A stretch of 13,392 nucleotides of DNA, taken from NCBI GenBank assembly GCA_902363135.1, contig CABIZF010000024.1:1-13392 (forward strand). Direction: 5' to 3'. The stretch is from Lachnospiraceae bacterium. Lineage in GTDB: Bacteria; Bacillota; Clostridia; Lachnospirales; Lachnospiraceae. Shown here in pieces: positions 1-8,069 of this stretch. The notes beneath the pieces are model-generated. The model made no database searches and was not told the origin of the DNA. It saw only the letters and a program-made list of their open reading frames with translations. The position numbers and the translations under genes were made by a program. The first letter of the stretch is position 1. The number at the start of each line of letters is the position of its first letter.

Positions 1-152
1 TGATTCTTTGCTGATTTCATCCAATTCTTCAGTGCCGACTCACTGATTCCGAGATTTTCAGCACATTTACGGAGTGCCATCTCTGGATGCTCTAATCGAT
101 ACCTTACTACATCTTCTTTAAACTCCTGTGAATATTTTGTACCTTTTGCCAT
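1..152 (-). CDS. IS3-family transposase OrfA, N-terminal part (runs off the left edge)
   Basis: The minus strand from 152 reads MAKGTKYSQEFKEDVVRYRL and continues through a helix-turn-helix (about residues 24-45, with LRKCAENLGISESALKNW). This is the HTH_Tnp_1 type of DNA-binding N-terminus found in OrfA of IS3-family elements, which binds the element ends; catalysis would come from OrfB, outside the window. About 50 codons are present and the frame is open at the edge, so the gene is partial here, not necessarily broken. An in-frame ATG at 158 is also possible, but AGGAGG lies 9 nt before the ATG at 152 and only 3 nt before the one at 158, so 152 is preferred. The gene points away from the truncated IS1380 transposase beside it. 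Confidence 0.85.
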   Translation of the reverse strand, partial: MAKGTKYSQEFKEDVVRYRLEHPEMALRKCAENLGISESALKNWMKSAKN

Positions 153-237
153 AACCATTCTCCTCCTTGCTCTATGACTATCATATAATATTTATTGAAA
201 GTGGTCATGTTTATTTTGTACTATTTATATTCTACCA
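1..237 (-). mobile_element. Left-edge IS3-family element, terminal part
   Basis: This stretch holds the start of orfA and about 80 bp of untranslated end sequence. The right boundary is inferred from the point where the neighbouring IS1380 transposase stops matching its family, near 232-240; on the minus strand the end would begin near TGGTAGAATA. The other end and the target duplication lie outside the window, so the exact boundary is not established. Confidence 0.55.
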
Positions 238-1384
238 CCAATACCAATCGTCTAAACCAATTAAATATGTTGTAGGCAAGCGCATGTACCTGGACTCTGT
301 TTGCATTTACGATTCTGTTGTGACTGCTCACCGCAGAAAAATCAAAACCAGATTTGCTTTCTTTGATGAAGTTTTCCATCAAACCTCTTTTGCAGTAAAA
401 TTTGATGAGATATTCCGGTGAGGAATCCATGTTTGTGACAATAAAGGTATACATGTAAACCATTTGGTTTTCTGGCTTCTCAACCTTGCACACAACGCGT
501 CTTTCATAAGGCCATGAACCAGCTTTGTACATGAATTCACCGTAGACCACAGCGTAGTCTACCTTGTTATTTTGAGTCCGACTGGTAAGTGCATCTGCAA
601 GAAACGACGCTTCTTCACGGAGAATCTTGTTTTCCTTCAGCCGGATAACATAGTTTGTTCCGTTTTCCTCACACTGCTTATAGAGATCAGGAGTTGCAAA
701 ACCACTATCGCCGCGAAGCAGGAGATGGATGGTTGGATAATCATTCAGGTACTCGTCGAGAATCGGCTGCAGGAAATCGGTTACACCGGTACAGGAATAA
801 GCCGCTCCATCACGGAGTTGGATTTTTATCAGATCACCAGTGATTCCGTCATAACAAACAAGCGGATGGTAGCCATTACTCTGATAATGGAAGTTAAATG
901 CCCTGCCTTCCTGTTTGCCGTATGCTGCGAGGAGCGTGGAATCCAGATCCAGGATCACTGCCTGAGGAATCTGGATGCTGTAGAGCCTTTTTCTAAGTAT
1001 CTGGTTGATCTCCTGGAATTGCTTTAAAGTGTCTTCATCCATGCGGTTAAAGAATCTTGATACTGTTGGCTGAGATGCTAATGTGGATTTTCCAAGTACA
1101 GCTTTAAAAACAGGATCATTGGTCAGTTCATCTGAAGCATCATCTTCGAAGTAACCGGCCATGATCATATATATCATTTGGAGAAGGTTATCCCTGTCCG
1201 TATGATATCGAAACACTGCAGAATCATTGGTCTTAAATGAATGGTTTAAAAGCCGTTCAATGCCAAGTTTGCTTACGAACTCTTTGATAAGGAGTAAGCC
1301 TGCATCGGAGGATAAGTCGCCTCCATCAAAATTTATTTTAATTTGCCTATTGCTTTGAAGTGAAAAGGTGTTTACAATACTCAT
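221..1384 (-). pseudogene. IS1380-family DDE transposase, C-terminus truncated
   Basis: The 387-codon frame encodes a cut-and-paste-type DDE transposase of the IS1380 family. Visible marks are LDLDST (Asp146/Asp148), RGDSGFAT (Asp226) and the Y-x2-R-x3-E signature Tyr330/Arg333/Glu337 in FYCKRGLMENFIKE. The start at 1384 is supported by AAGGAG 6 nt upstream. Family members usually run about 40-50 residues further after the NWFRRLVL motif; here that motif is followed by a few unrelated residues and a stop. The last codons appear to be read from the end of the adjoining IS3-type element, so the gene was probably broken by that insertion. All three likely acidic catalytic residues remain, but loss of the C-terminus and of one IS end makes transposition unlikely. 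Confidence 0.8.
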
Positions 1385-1548
1385 AAAGGGCTCCTTTGTT
1401 GGTATTTATTTTGATTAGACACCTTAATTTTATCACAAATGGATGCTCTTTTTTTATTCACTTAACAAGTGAAAAGCAATATGCAATTAAAATACAGTAA
1501 CTATGTGGCTTTCAGCCACGATCACGGCTTTGCTGTGAATAATTCAGG
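238..1548 (-). mobile_element. IS1380-family insertion sequence remnant
   Basis: It contains the transposase and about 165 bp upstream of it. The outer end is placed at 1548, where the minus strand starts CCTGAATTATTCACAGC, similar in style to IS1380-family terminal repeats. The opposite end is missing, so the inverted repeat and target duplication cannot be checked. The terminal region contains a perfect 6-bp hairpin (GTGGCT-TTC-AGCCAC, 1505-1519) and a 7-bp palindrome (TTCACTT-AAC-AAGTGAA, 1457-1473). Confidence 0.55.
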
Positions 1549-1570
1549 TTAAGTGAGATGGGATGCAACA

Positions 1571-1615
1571 ATGATAAAAGTGTTATTCATCTGCCACGGC
1601 ACTCCAGTTTTATGA
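1571..1615 (+). pseudogene. Orphan 5' fragment of the low-molecular-weight phosphatase gene
   Basis: ATG at 1571 opens a frame reading MIKVLFICHG, then TPVL and a stop at 1613. The first ten residues are identical to those of the complete phosphatase starting at 10646. Four of these codons differ (ATA/ATT, GTG/GTA, TTA/CTT, TTC/TTT) and every difference is synonymous, so both copies descend from coding sequence under selection. Homology ends after the GGCA at 1601. I read it as the original chromosomal 5' end of the gene, cut off by insertion of the element. The IS1380 end lies only 22 bp upstream, so the original promoter is probably gone. Confidence 0.8.
1589..1601 (+). repeat. Left attachment core (attL)
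   Basis: The 13-bp sequence ATCTGCCACGGCA is identical to 10664-10676 and lies at the same codons (ICHG) of the phosphatase reading frame. Similarity with synonymous differences extends 18 bp to the left, back to the start codon, and stops abruptly to the right. Confidence 0.8.
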
Positions 1616-1672
1616 TAATGCATACCTTCGCAGACTGGGGCAGAGTACGGCATAATAGGGCGGAAAGCCTTG

Positions 1673-1770
1673 GAATTACTACGGTTTCGACTACTAAGGC
1701 TCATGGGCTGAATTGGGATAAAGGCAAAGGTGTGGGGAGAAATCCTTAGTAGTAATGGACTACTTAGAGG
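1673..1770. repeat. Left arm-type integrase site cluster (candidate)
   Basis: Four copies of a CTTAGTAGTAA-like motif lie in both orientations. They are GTAGTAATTCC on the minus strand (1673-1683), GCCTTAGTAGTCG on the minus strand (1688-1700), CCTTAGTAGTAATGG on the plus strand (1744-1758) and CCTCTAAGTAGTCC on the minus strand (1757-1770). The twelve bases at 1744-1755 recur exactly at 10473-10484 near the other end. Integrases with an N-terminal arm-binding domain, such as Tn916 Int, bind such subterminal repeats. Binding here is inferred. Confidence 0.6.
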
Positions 1771-1780
1771 GTGAATATGA

Positions 1781-1933
1781 ATGACAAAAGCCACAATCAT
1801 TGGTAGGGGAGATACTATAGACTATAAGTGGTATTTGATGTCTAAAAAGCATGTTAAGCATTGTAAACTTAGACGGATGGATATTGGAAGAAGAAAAGAA
1901 CAAAGAGGGGAGATAAGTGAAAATAAAGGATAG
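1781..1933 (+). CDS. Small basic hypothetical protein (50 aa)
   Basis: ATG at 1781 opens a 50-codon frame beginning MTKATIIGRGDTIDYKWYLM and ending in a lysine/arginine-rich stretch (KKHVKHCKLRRMD, then GRRKEQRG). An AGAGGGTG ribosome binding site (1766-1773) ends 7 nt before the start, and this is the main support. I do not recognise a family. It lies between the left arm-site cluster and the RHH gene, so it is the first possible gene of the element. The basic composition would suit a nucleic-acid-binding role such as a recombination directionality factor, but no motif shows that. A chance frame cannot be excluded. Confidence 0.35.
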   Translation: MTKATIIGRGDTIDYKWYLMSKKHVKHCKLRRMDIGRRKEQRGEISENKG

Positions 1934-1938
1934 GAGAA

Positions 1939-1968
1939 TGTGGATAATTGTATTGTAAATGTTCCACA
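1939..1968. promoter_or_regulatory. Inverted repeat overlapping the RHH/RM promoter (candidate operator)
   Basis: TGTGGA (1939-1944) and TCCACA (1963-1968) form a 6-bp inverted repeat with an 18-bp spacer that brackets the proposed -35 hexamer. It sits directly upstream of a gene for a ribbon-helix-helix protein, a class that often represses its own operon. The left half also forms TGTGGATAA, a DnaA-box-like sequence. Confidence 0.35.
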
Positions 1969-1981
1969 TAGACTTTATAAT
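1953..1981 (+). promoter_or_regulatory. Putative promoter of the RHH/restriction-modification operon
   Basis: TTGTAA (1953-1958), a 17-bp spacer and a perfect TATAAT (1976-1981) precede the RHH gene. Transcription would start near 1988, almost at the ribosome binding site TGGAGG (1988-1993), giving a very short leader. That is a caution against this being the only promoter. Confidence 0.45.
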
Positions 1982-1997
1982 GTTATTTGGAGGCGTT

Positions 1998-2192
1998 ATG
2001 TGCATGGACAAAGAAAATAAAACATATTCAATGAGTATCAGAGTTAGTCAAGAAGAACTGAACAAATTGAAACAAGCTGCTAGATTAGAATCTTATGGAT
2101 CGTATAGTGAATTTGTGCGGAGAACTTCTTTGATAGAAGCAGATAAGGTAATTTCAGATAAAAAGAGGGAAAACAATCATGATAACAGTTGA
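1998..2192 (+). CDS. Ribbon-helix-helix (MetJ/Arc-type) small protein
   Basis: The frame encodes about 64 residues with the RHH pattern: a short strand (TYSMSIRVSQ), helix one (EELNKLKQAARLE), a SYGSYS turn and helix two (SEFVRRTSLIEADKV). Such proteins bind DNA as dimers through the strand and act as repressors, antitoxins or relaxosome accessory factors. Starts at 1998 and 2004 both fit GGAGG (1989-1993), with 4-nt and 10-nt spacing. The 3' end overlaps the start of the large restriction-modification gene by 14 nt, indicating translational coupling and one operon. With an inverted repeat over the promoter, the likeliest role is control of that operon, comparable in purpose to a controller protein; this is inference. 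No toxin or relaxase is nearby to support the other roles. Confidence 0.7.
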   Translation: MCMDKENKTYSMSIRVSQEELNKLKQAARLESYGSYSEFVRRTSLIEADKVISDKKRENNHDNS

Positions 2193-5100
2193 TAATTTAA
2201 AGAAGGTTCTTGAAGAATTACACTATATTAAGAAAAAATCAAAAGAAATCTATGAAAAAAAGTATGATGAGTATGATTGTGTTATCAAGGTGGATTTTGA
2301 TAACAAGCAAATAACATATCCAGAAGATAAGGGAATGAAGATACACAGAAAGACTACATGCAATTTTTCTGAAAATGAAAACTTTGTGGTTTTAGAGTGT
2401 ATTACTAGTTTGTTGGACAAAGGTTATAAGCCTTCAAATATTGAGCTTGAAAAGCCAATGCCTGGTGGACATGATGACACAGGCGGTTTTTGTGATATTC
2501 AAGTAAAAGATAATGATGAGAGAACTTTTTTGCTTATCGAATGCAAAAAGGCAGACGAATTTGAAAAATTCTGGAAAAGGACATTAGCCGATGGAGATCA
2601 GTTATTCAGATATTATAACTCGTATAGACAAGCAAAAGCACTTTGTATGTATACGTCTGATTATACTGATTCTCTTAAAAGATATACCAATATTATTTCG
2701 ATGACGGATAATGAGGAATATCTGCAGACTAATGCATCACTAAAAAGCTTCAAGCAAGTTCAGCTTGATAATGGAGATAAAGTAGATTATTTCAATGTTT
2801 GGAAGGATACATACCAACTAGATTTTGCAACTAATGGTATATTTGAAGATGAGATTGAACCATATACCATCGGAAAAGCAAAATATTGTGTAGATGATTT
2901 AAGAGAAGTAGATAATGAATCTATGCAAAAAAAGTATCATGAGTTTGCAACAATTTTGAGACAACATAATGTTGGAAGTCATGAGAATGCATTTGATAAA
3001 CTGGTTAACCTTTTTTTGGCAAAAATAGTAGATGAAACATTAAATTTCAATGAATTACAGTTTTATTGGAAGGGTGCTGCTTATGATGATTATTATAGTT
3101 TGCAGGATAGATTGCAAAAACTATACAAGGAAGGTATGGAAAAATTCCTTGGAGAAGAAGTGACTTATATTGACCAGAAACAAGTAAGTGAGGCTTTTCA
3201 TTTATTTAAAAATGATCCAGATGCTACAAGAAATAAAATATTAGATTACTTTAGACAACTAAAGTTTTATACAAACAGCGATTTTGCGTTTCTTGATGTA
3301 CATAATGAGGAGTTGTTCTATCAGAATGCTACTATTCTTAAAAAAATAGTAAAAATGTTGGAGGATATCAAACTTAAAACCGAAGAACAAAATCAATTCT
3401 TGGGAGATTTGTTTGAAGGTTTTTTAGATGATGGTGTAAAGCAGAGTGAAGGACAGTTTTTTACTCCGTTACCGATTGTAAAATTTATTGTTTCTTCATT
3501 GCCACTAGAAACATTAATTAGAGATACCTCTGAAATACCTAAAGCGATTGATTATGCATGTGGAGCAGGACATTTTCTGACAGAATATGCTTCTTGCATC
3601 AAGAAATATGTAAAACAATATAAAAATATTTCTCCGAATGAGTATTTTAAAGAAACATATGGTGTTGAGAAAGAATACAGGCTTTCAAAAGTGTCAAAAG
3701 TTTCGGCATTCATGTATGGTCAAGATGACATACAAATAATATATGGTGATGCATTAGCATCAAACAAAAAAGTTTCTGACAATACATATTCAGTATTGAT
3801 TGCTAATCCACCTTACAGTGTCAAGGGGTTCTTGGAAACTATTAACGAAGCTGATCGGAAGAAGTTTAGTTTATATTCAAAAGTGTCTGACGTTCAAAAG
3901 AATAACAGTATTGAAACTTTTTTTGTTGAAAGAGCAAAGCAATTATTAAAAGAGAATGGTATTGCAGCTATTATTCTTCCAAGTAGTATCCTTTCAAACA
4001 ATAATATTTATGAGTATTGTAGAGAAATCATTCTTAAATTTTTTGATATTATTGCTATAGCTGAGTTTGGTAGTGGAACTTTTGGAAAAACAGGCACAAA
4101 TACAGTAACATTATTTCTGCGTAGAAAGAAAACAAATCCAGAATTAGCAGAGCATTGTCGTAACAGAGTGAACAGCTGGTTTAATGCAGATAGAACTAAA
4201 GACATTGTTTTCCAAGACGAAGATATTGTTGATGAATACTGTGAAAAATGCAAGATTGATGTTCAAGAGTATAAAGATTGGTTAAAAGGTGGCAAGATCC
4301 CTTCAGCGGAAATTTTCACCAAGTATATTGATAACATTCGGAATAGTACAGGGTATAAATCTATTGAAAAGAGAAAAGTCACAAAGAAATTTACAGATGA
4401 GGATAAGGATGAATCACTAGAACAGTTCATTATCAATAAAATAGCGGGGGTTGAAAAAGAAAAACTTTATTATTTCATGCTTGCAAAGAGTAATGAACAG
4501 AATGTTCTTATTATTAAATGTCCAACAGATACTAAACAATCTAAGGCGTTCTTGGGATATGAATGGAGTGGTGCTAAAGGAAACGAGGGAATAAAGTATA
4601 TTGGTACTGTTGTTGAGGATGAAGACGATTACATTAGTAAGAATAGAGGGATAAATAACATAGACACACCTTTATTTGATGCTAATAGTTATGATAATCC
4701 AGATAAATTAAATACTTTGATTCGTAAAAATTATGAGGTGGGAATAGATACTATTCCAGATGGTTTAAAAGACTATGTGAAACTATATAAGCTTGAGGAT
4801 ATGATAGACTTTACGGGCTTGCAATTTGATAAAGCTTTTAGAACAACGATTGTTCCTGTAGAAAAAATTAATAGTAAGTACAAAACAGTAAAGTTAAATA
4901 AATTAGCTAAAGTAAAAGGTGGAAAGAGAATACCTAAGGGGCTAACTTATGCTGACGGAGTTACAAATCATCCCTATATTAAAGTGGCTGATTTTAGCTG
5001 TTTATCTGTCGATAAAACCAATTTACAGTATATTTCGGATGATGTATTTGCAAAAATAAAAAACTATACGATTTCTAAGTCTGATATATATATTTCAATT

Positions 5101-6000
5101 GCTGGAACAATTGGAGTAGTAGGAAGAATACCAGATGAAATTGATGGAGCAAACTTAACAGAAAATGCGGCAAAGATATGTGAAATAGATTCTGACCAAG
5201 TAGATACTGATTATCTTTTGTATGTATTAACTTCTGAACCTATAAAACAGCAGATTGATGCGGCTACACATCAATTGGGAACACCAAAGCTTGCTATAAC
5301 AAGAATCCAGACGTTAGATATTCCTTTGCCACCATTGAGTGTTCAAAAGGATATTGTGACAGAAATAAAGAAGGTTATTTTTGAGGTGGAAAAGTCTAGA
5401 AAAGTTATTGCTCAATCAGATAATAAAATGAGCAGTATTTTTGAAAAAATATCTGGTAAGAAATATAAAATTTCAGCGCTTGCACCGTATACCACTAAAA
5501 GAGTAGCGTATGATAAGATTACGCCTGAGTACTATGTCTCAACTGACAACATGTTACAGAATTGTGAAGGGATTACTAAGTATGAAGGAACGCCTAATGT
5601 TGATTCGGTAATTGAATATAAGGTTAATGATATTCTACTTTCAAATATTCGGCCATATTTAAAGAAACTATGGCTTTCAGATTGTGATGGTGGATGCTCT
5701 CCAGATGTTTTGGTATTTAGAGTTGACGACACAAAAACAGTACTTCCGAAATATATTTACTATTGTATGAAACAGAATAGATTCTTCGATTGGATAATGT
5801 CTGATGTAAAAGGAATGAAGATGCCTAGAGGGAAAAAAGATACTATAGCATCTTTCGAGGTTGAAATACCGTCGATAGAAGAACAAAAGAAGATAATTAA
5901 GGAGGTTGAGAGTATTGAAATAGTAAGAACAAAGAATAAAGTAGTTGTTGAAAGGTTACAGGACAAAATTGCAGAAATTTTTAAAAGAACGGTTTTTTGA
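2179..6000 (+). CDS. Single-chain restriction-modification enzyme (nuclease, N6-adenine methylase, two target recognition domains)
   Basis: This 1273-aa protein combines three activities. Residues about 50-160 form a PD-(D/E)xK nuclease of the HsdR N-terminal type, with likely catalytic Glu73, Asp106 (GGFCDIQV) and Glu121-x-Lys123 (LIECKKA). Residues about 400-660 form a type I-like adenine-N6 methylase: QFFTP (427-430 region), SAM motif AIDYACGAGHF (456-466) and catalytic NPPY (543-546). Residues about 901-1090 and 1096-1270 are two HsdS-like recognition domains, each ending in a helical spacer (PLPPLSVQKDIV, IPSIEEQKKII). There is no helicase domain. This order, size and pair of recognition domains match single-polypeptide type IIB enzymes such as AloI, which recognise a bipartite site and cut on both sides; a type IIG enzyme is the alternative. 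All key motifs are intact, so it is probably active. An AAGAGGG sequence lies before the ATG at 2179. Confidence 0.85.
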   Translation: MITVDNLKKVLEELHYIKKKSKEIYEKKYDEYDCVIKVDFDNKQITYPEDKGMKIHRKTTCNFSENENFVVLECITSLLDKGYKPSNIELEKPMPGGHDDTGGFCDIQVKDNDERTFLLIECKKADEFEKFWKRTLADGDQLFRYYNSYRQAKALCMYTSDYTDSLKRYTNIISMTDNEEYLQTNASLKSFKQVQLDNGDKVDYFNVWKDTYQLDFATNGIFEDEIEPYTIGKAKYCVDDLREVDNESMQKKYHEFATILRQHNVGSHENAFDKLVNLFLAKIVDETLNFNELQFYWKGAAYDDYYSLQDRLQKLYKEGMEKFLGEEVTYIDQKQVSEAFHLFKNDPDATRNKILDYFRQLKFYTNSDFAFLDVHNEELFYQNATILKKIVKMLEDIKLKTEEQNQFLGDLFEGFLDDGVKQSEGQFFTPLPIVKFIVSSLPLETLIRDTSEIPKAIDYACGAGHFLTEYASCIKKYVKQYKNISPNEYFKETYGVEKEYRLSKVSKVSAFMYGQDDIQIIYGDALASNKKVSDNTYSVLIANPPYSVKGFLETINEADRKKFSLYSKVSDVQKNNSIETFFVERAKQLLKENGIAAIILPSSILSNNNIYEYCREIILKFFDIIAIAEFGSGTFGKTGTNTVTLFLRRKKTNPELAEHCRNRVNSWFNADRTKDIVFQDEDIVDEYCEKCKIDVQEYKDWLKGGKIPSAEIFTKYIDNIRNSTGYKSIEKRKVTKKFTDEDKDESLEQFIINKIAGVEKEKLYYFMLAKSNEQNVLIIKCPTDTKQSKAFLGYEWSGAKGNEGIKYIGTVVEDEDDYISKNRGINNIDTPLFDANSYDNPDKLNTLIRKNYEVGIDTIPDGLKDYVKLYKLEDMIDFTGLQFDKAFRTTIVPVEKINSKYKTVKLNKLAKVKGGKRIPKGLTYADGVTNHPYIKVADFSCLSVDKTNLQYISDDVFAKIKNYTISKSDIYISIAGTIGVVGRIPDEIDGANLTENAAKICEIDSDQVDTDYLLYVLTSEPIKQQIDAATHQLGTPKLAITRIQTLDIPLPPLSVQKDIVTEIKKVIFEVEKSRKVIAQSDNKMSSIFEKISGKKYKISALAPYTTKRVAYDKITPEYYVSTDNMLQNCEGITKYEGTPNVDSVIEYKVNDILLSNIRPYLKKLWLSDCDGGCSPDVLVFRVDDTKTVLPKYIYYCMKQNRFFDWIMSDVKGMKMPRGKKDTIASFEVEIPSIEEQKKIIKEVESIEIVRTKNKVVVERLQDKIAEIFKRTVF

Positions 6001-6425
6001 TTTTGGCATTTGTAATAATAATATATACTGGAGATAGTGGTGAATAAATATTTAAGGAGTAACTGAAAGGTTGCTCCTATTTTTTGCATATTTTTATAGA
6101 AAGTTTCAGAAACTTAGCCATATTTTCCAGAGTAAGGTATGAAGAAAAATATTTTTAAATCCGCAGTTCAAAAACTATATAACTGTAATTGGAAGAATAA
6201 GAGTAAAAAAATTTATATTATTTCGGTCATTTGAAAGAAAACTGACCAGCGAATAGTGAGAGGAAAATTGTTCTTTCTGATAGGAAAATGCAAGATTCCC
6301 TTACTAAAAGATATGAAAAATAAAATTTTTCCCGCCCAAAATGAGATTTTATGTTCAAGGGATAGTGAAGGGGGAAGAGAGAATTCTCCATTCATGAAGA
6401 AACAACGAGAAGGAGGTTGAAAAAC
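6001..6425. other. A/T-rich intergenic stretch without a convincing gene
   Basis: After the terminator at 6055 I find no supported gene. At 6394-6420 an eight-codon frame, MKKQREGG, ends in codons that also form the AGGAGG of the next reading frame. It could be the tail of a deleted upstream gene or a chance frame. A weak hairpin, GGTCA/TGACC, lies at 6225-6247. Confidence 0.5.
6055..6085 (+). terminator. Rho-independent terminator after the restriction-modification gene
   Basis: A 9-bp stem (AGGAGTAAC at 6055-6063 with GTTGCTCCT at 6070-6078, one G-U pair) and a 6-nt loop are followed by ATTTTTT. It closes the left cargo operon 55 nt after its stop codon. Confidence 0.8.
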
Positions 6426-6740
6426 TTGAAGGTATAGTTTAACAACATCCCGGAAGGGATAAGAGGTAAGCCATTATACTGTCTCGCCAAATTGGAACAA
6501 AAGCCGGGTAAGAATAAGCCGGATAAGATTCCATATCAGATTACTGGAGCAAGAGCCTCTCCTAATAATCAAGGACACTTTAAATCACTTGCAGAAATCG
6601 AAGCCGTTTTTAAGAAGGGTGGATATGATGCAATCGACATTGGAGTGTTTTACAGTATAGTGGTAACTTTGATGGAGAGTGTGCTTCTTGTCTGTGGTGA
6701 TTATGGAACGACTGTTAGACCAGAAACCATATCTGCGTAA
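6426..6740 (+). pseudogene. Primase-like N-terminal remnant
   Basis: From 6438 the frame reads FNNIPEGIRGKPLYCLAKLE, later KIPYQITGARASPNNQGHFK and KKGGYDAIDIGVF. This pattern (IP..., W/Y-x-C, conversion to a TGxxARxNDP-like segment, then EKGGYDGIGF-like) is the conserved N-terminal segment of phage and plasmid primase-helicases, which prime replication of mobile elements. A well-placed AGGAGG (6411-6416) points to a TTG start at 6426, but the fourth codon is TAG (6435). After GVF the sequence no longer resembles primases and ends within about 30 residues, so most of the protein is missing. A second short frame ending at 6767, reading MERLLDQKPYLRNHPELRRRV, overlaps the integrase start and may be another gene tail. 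I judge this non-functional debris of an ancestral replication gene; the family match is from memory of motifs. Confidence 0.5.
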
Positions 6741-6764
6741 CCATCCAGAACTAAGGAGGCGGGT

Positions 6765-8051
6765 ATGATGGCAAAGGCAGGAAGAGGACAGACAAGGCGG
6801 GATTCCAAGCGTAGAGTATTAAGACCGGGAGAAAGCGTAAGGGCAGACGGAAAATATCAATATAAATATCATATTGATGGAAAACCACATTTTGTATACA
6901 GTTGGAAATTGGAGCCTACGGACAAACTTCCAAAGGGCAAGAAACCATGCCTTTCCCTTCGAGAGTTGGAAAAACAGGTAAACACAGATTTAGATTTGCT
7001 TGTGAATATCGTAGACGGACAGATGACAGTATGTGAACTGGTAGATCGATATTTGAAAACAAAGACCGGAGTAAGGCAAAGCACGAAGCAGGGATATGTT
7101 ACAGTGCAGAGATTACTTGCAAAGGAAGCGTTTGGCAAAAAGACAATCCGAAGTGTGAAAACTTCAGATGCAAAGCTGTTTCTTATCAAATTGCAGCAGG
7201 AAGATGGGAAAAGCTACAGTTTCATTCATACCATCCGTGGAGTGTTGCGACCAGCCTTTCAGATAGCGGTGGATGATGACATTCTGGTAAAGAATCCATT
7301 CGGATTTCAGCTTGCCGGAGTATTGGTAAATGATGCAGTCACAAGAGAGGCAATTACAAAAGACCAGATGAGAAAGTTTCTGAAGTTTGTGCATGACGAT
7401 GTGGTGCACTGCAAATACTATGAAGTAGTGTACATACTCTTTCATACGGGAATGCGAATATCAGAATTTTGTGGCTTGACGCTGAAGGACATTGATCTTG
7501 AGAACAGAACTGTAAATATTGACCACCAGTTGCAGAGAACATCGGATATGCGATATATCATAGAAACCACAAAGACGGATGCCGGAACAAGAGTATTGCC
7601 AATCACAGAGGATGTGGCACAGATGTTTCAGGCAATCATCGAGGACAGAAATGCACCAAAAGTGGAGAAATCTATAGACGGATATAGCGGATTTCTATTT
7701 TACGATGATAATGGAATGCCACTTGTTGCAATGCATTGGCAACACCGCTTTAATCATATGGTCGGCAGATACAATGACATTTACCGAGTACAGATGCCAA
7801 ACATTACACCTCATGTATGCCGACACACCTGTTGTTCGAATATGGCAAAATCGGGAATGAATCCTAAGACGTTACAGTACCTCATGGGGCATTCAGATAT
7901 ATCGGTCACAATGAATGTGTACACGCATATCGGATTCGATGATGCTGAGGAAGAATTGAAGCGGATGGAAGAGTTTAGGAAAGCGCAGGCAGAAATAGAA
8001 AAGAAAAACGATGCAAAAGCGGTATCACAGAAAATGTTTAAGGTGGTGTAG
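6765..8051 (+). CDS. int: Tn916-type tyrosine integrase
   Basis: This 428-aa protein is a site-specific tyrosine recombinase that inserts and excises the element. Residues about 12-75 resemble the Tn916 Int arm-binding N-terminus (RRDSKRRVLRPGES...DGKYQYKY, FVYSWKL, SLRELE). Residues 85-180 are the core-binding SAM-like domain. The catalytic domain shows Arg231 (HTGMRISEF), Lys270 (ETTKTDAGTR), His350-x2-Arg353 (PHVCRH), His376 (MGHSD) and nucleophile Tyr386 (VYTHIGF). All catalytic residues are present. AAGGAGG (6753-6759) supports ATG 6765 or 6768. Tn916-type integrase genes usually lie near an element end; this one sits near the middle, flanked by cargo on both sides, and no excisionase gene is recognised beside it. 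Its likely targets are the core repeats at 1589 and 10664 and the subterminal arm motifs. Confidence 0.93.
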   Translation: MMAKAGRGQTRRDSKRRVLRPGESVRADGKYQYKYHIDGKPHFVYSWKLEPTDKLPKGKKPCLSLRELEKQVNTDLDLLVNIVDGQMTVCELVDRYLKTKTGVRQSTKQGYVTVQRLLAKEAFGKKTIRSVKTSDAKLFLIKLQQEDGKSYSFIHTIRGVLRPAFQIAVDDDILVKNPFGFQLAGVLVNDAVTREAITKDQMRKFLKFVHDDVVHCKYYEVVYILFHTGMRISEFCGLTLKDIDLENRTVNIDHQLQRTSDMRYIIETTKTDAGTRVLPITEDVAQMFQAIIEDRNAPKVEKSIDGYSGFLFYDDNGMPLVAMHWQHRFNHMVGRYNDIYRVQMPNITPHVCRHTCCSNMAKSGMNPKTLQYLMGHSDISVTMNVYTHIGFDDAEEELKRMEEFRKAQAEIEKKNDAKAVSQKMFKVV

Positions 8052-8069
8052 ATAGGCTGCGCAGTAGAT

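Noticed and set aside
572..1027. Plus-strand open frame of 151 codons
   Set aside because: It lies wholly opposite the IS1380 transposase, which has family motifs and a ribosome binding site; the plus-strand product has no recognisable motif.
6139..6234. 31-codon frame MKKNIFKSAVQKLYNC...
   Set aside because: It has no properly spaced ribosome binding site, low-complexity Lys/Ile/Asn content and no family resemblance; likely chance in A/T-rich DNA.
6492..6740. Independent 82-aa gene starting at TTG 6492
   Set aside because: The protein-like pattern extends upstream in frame to 6438, and the good AGGAGG is at 6411, so this is the inside of a broken gene.
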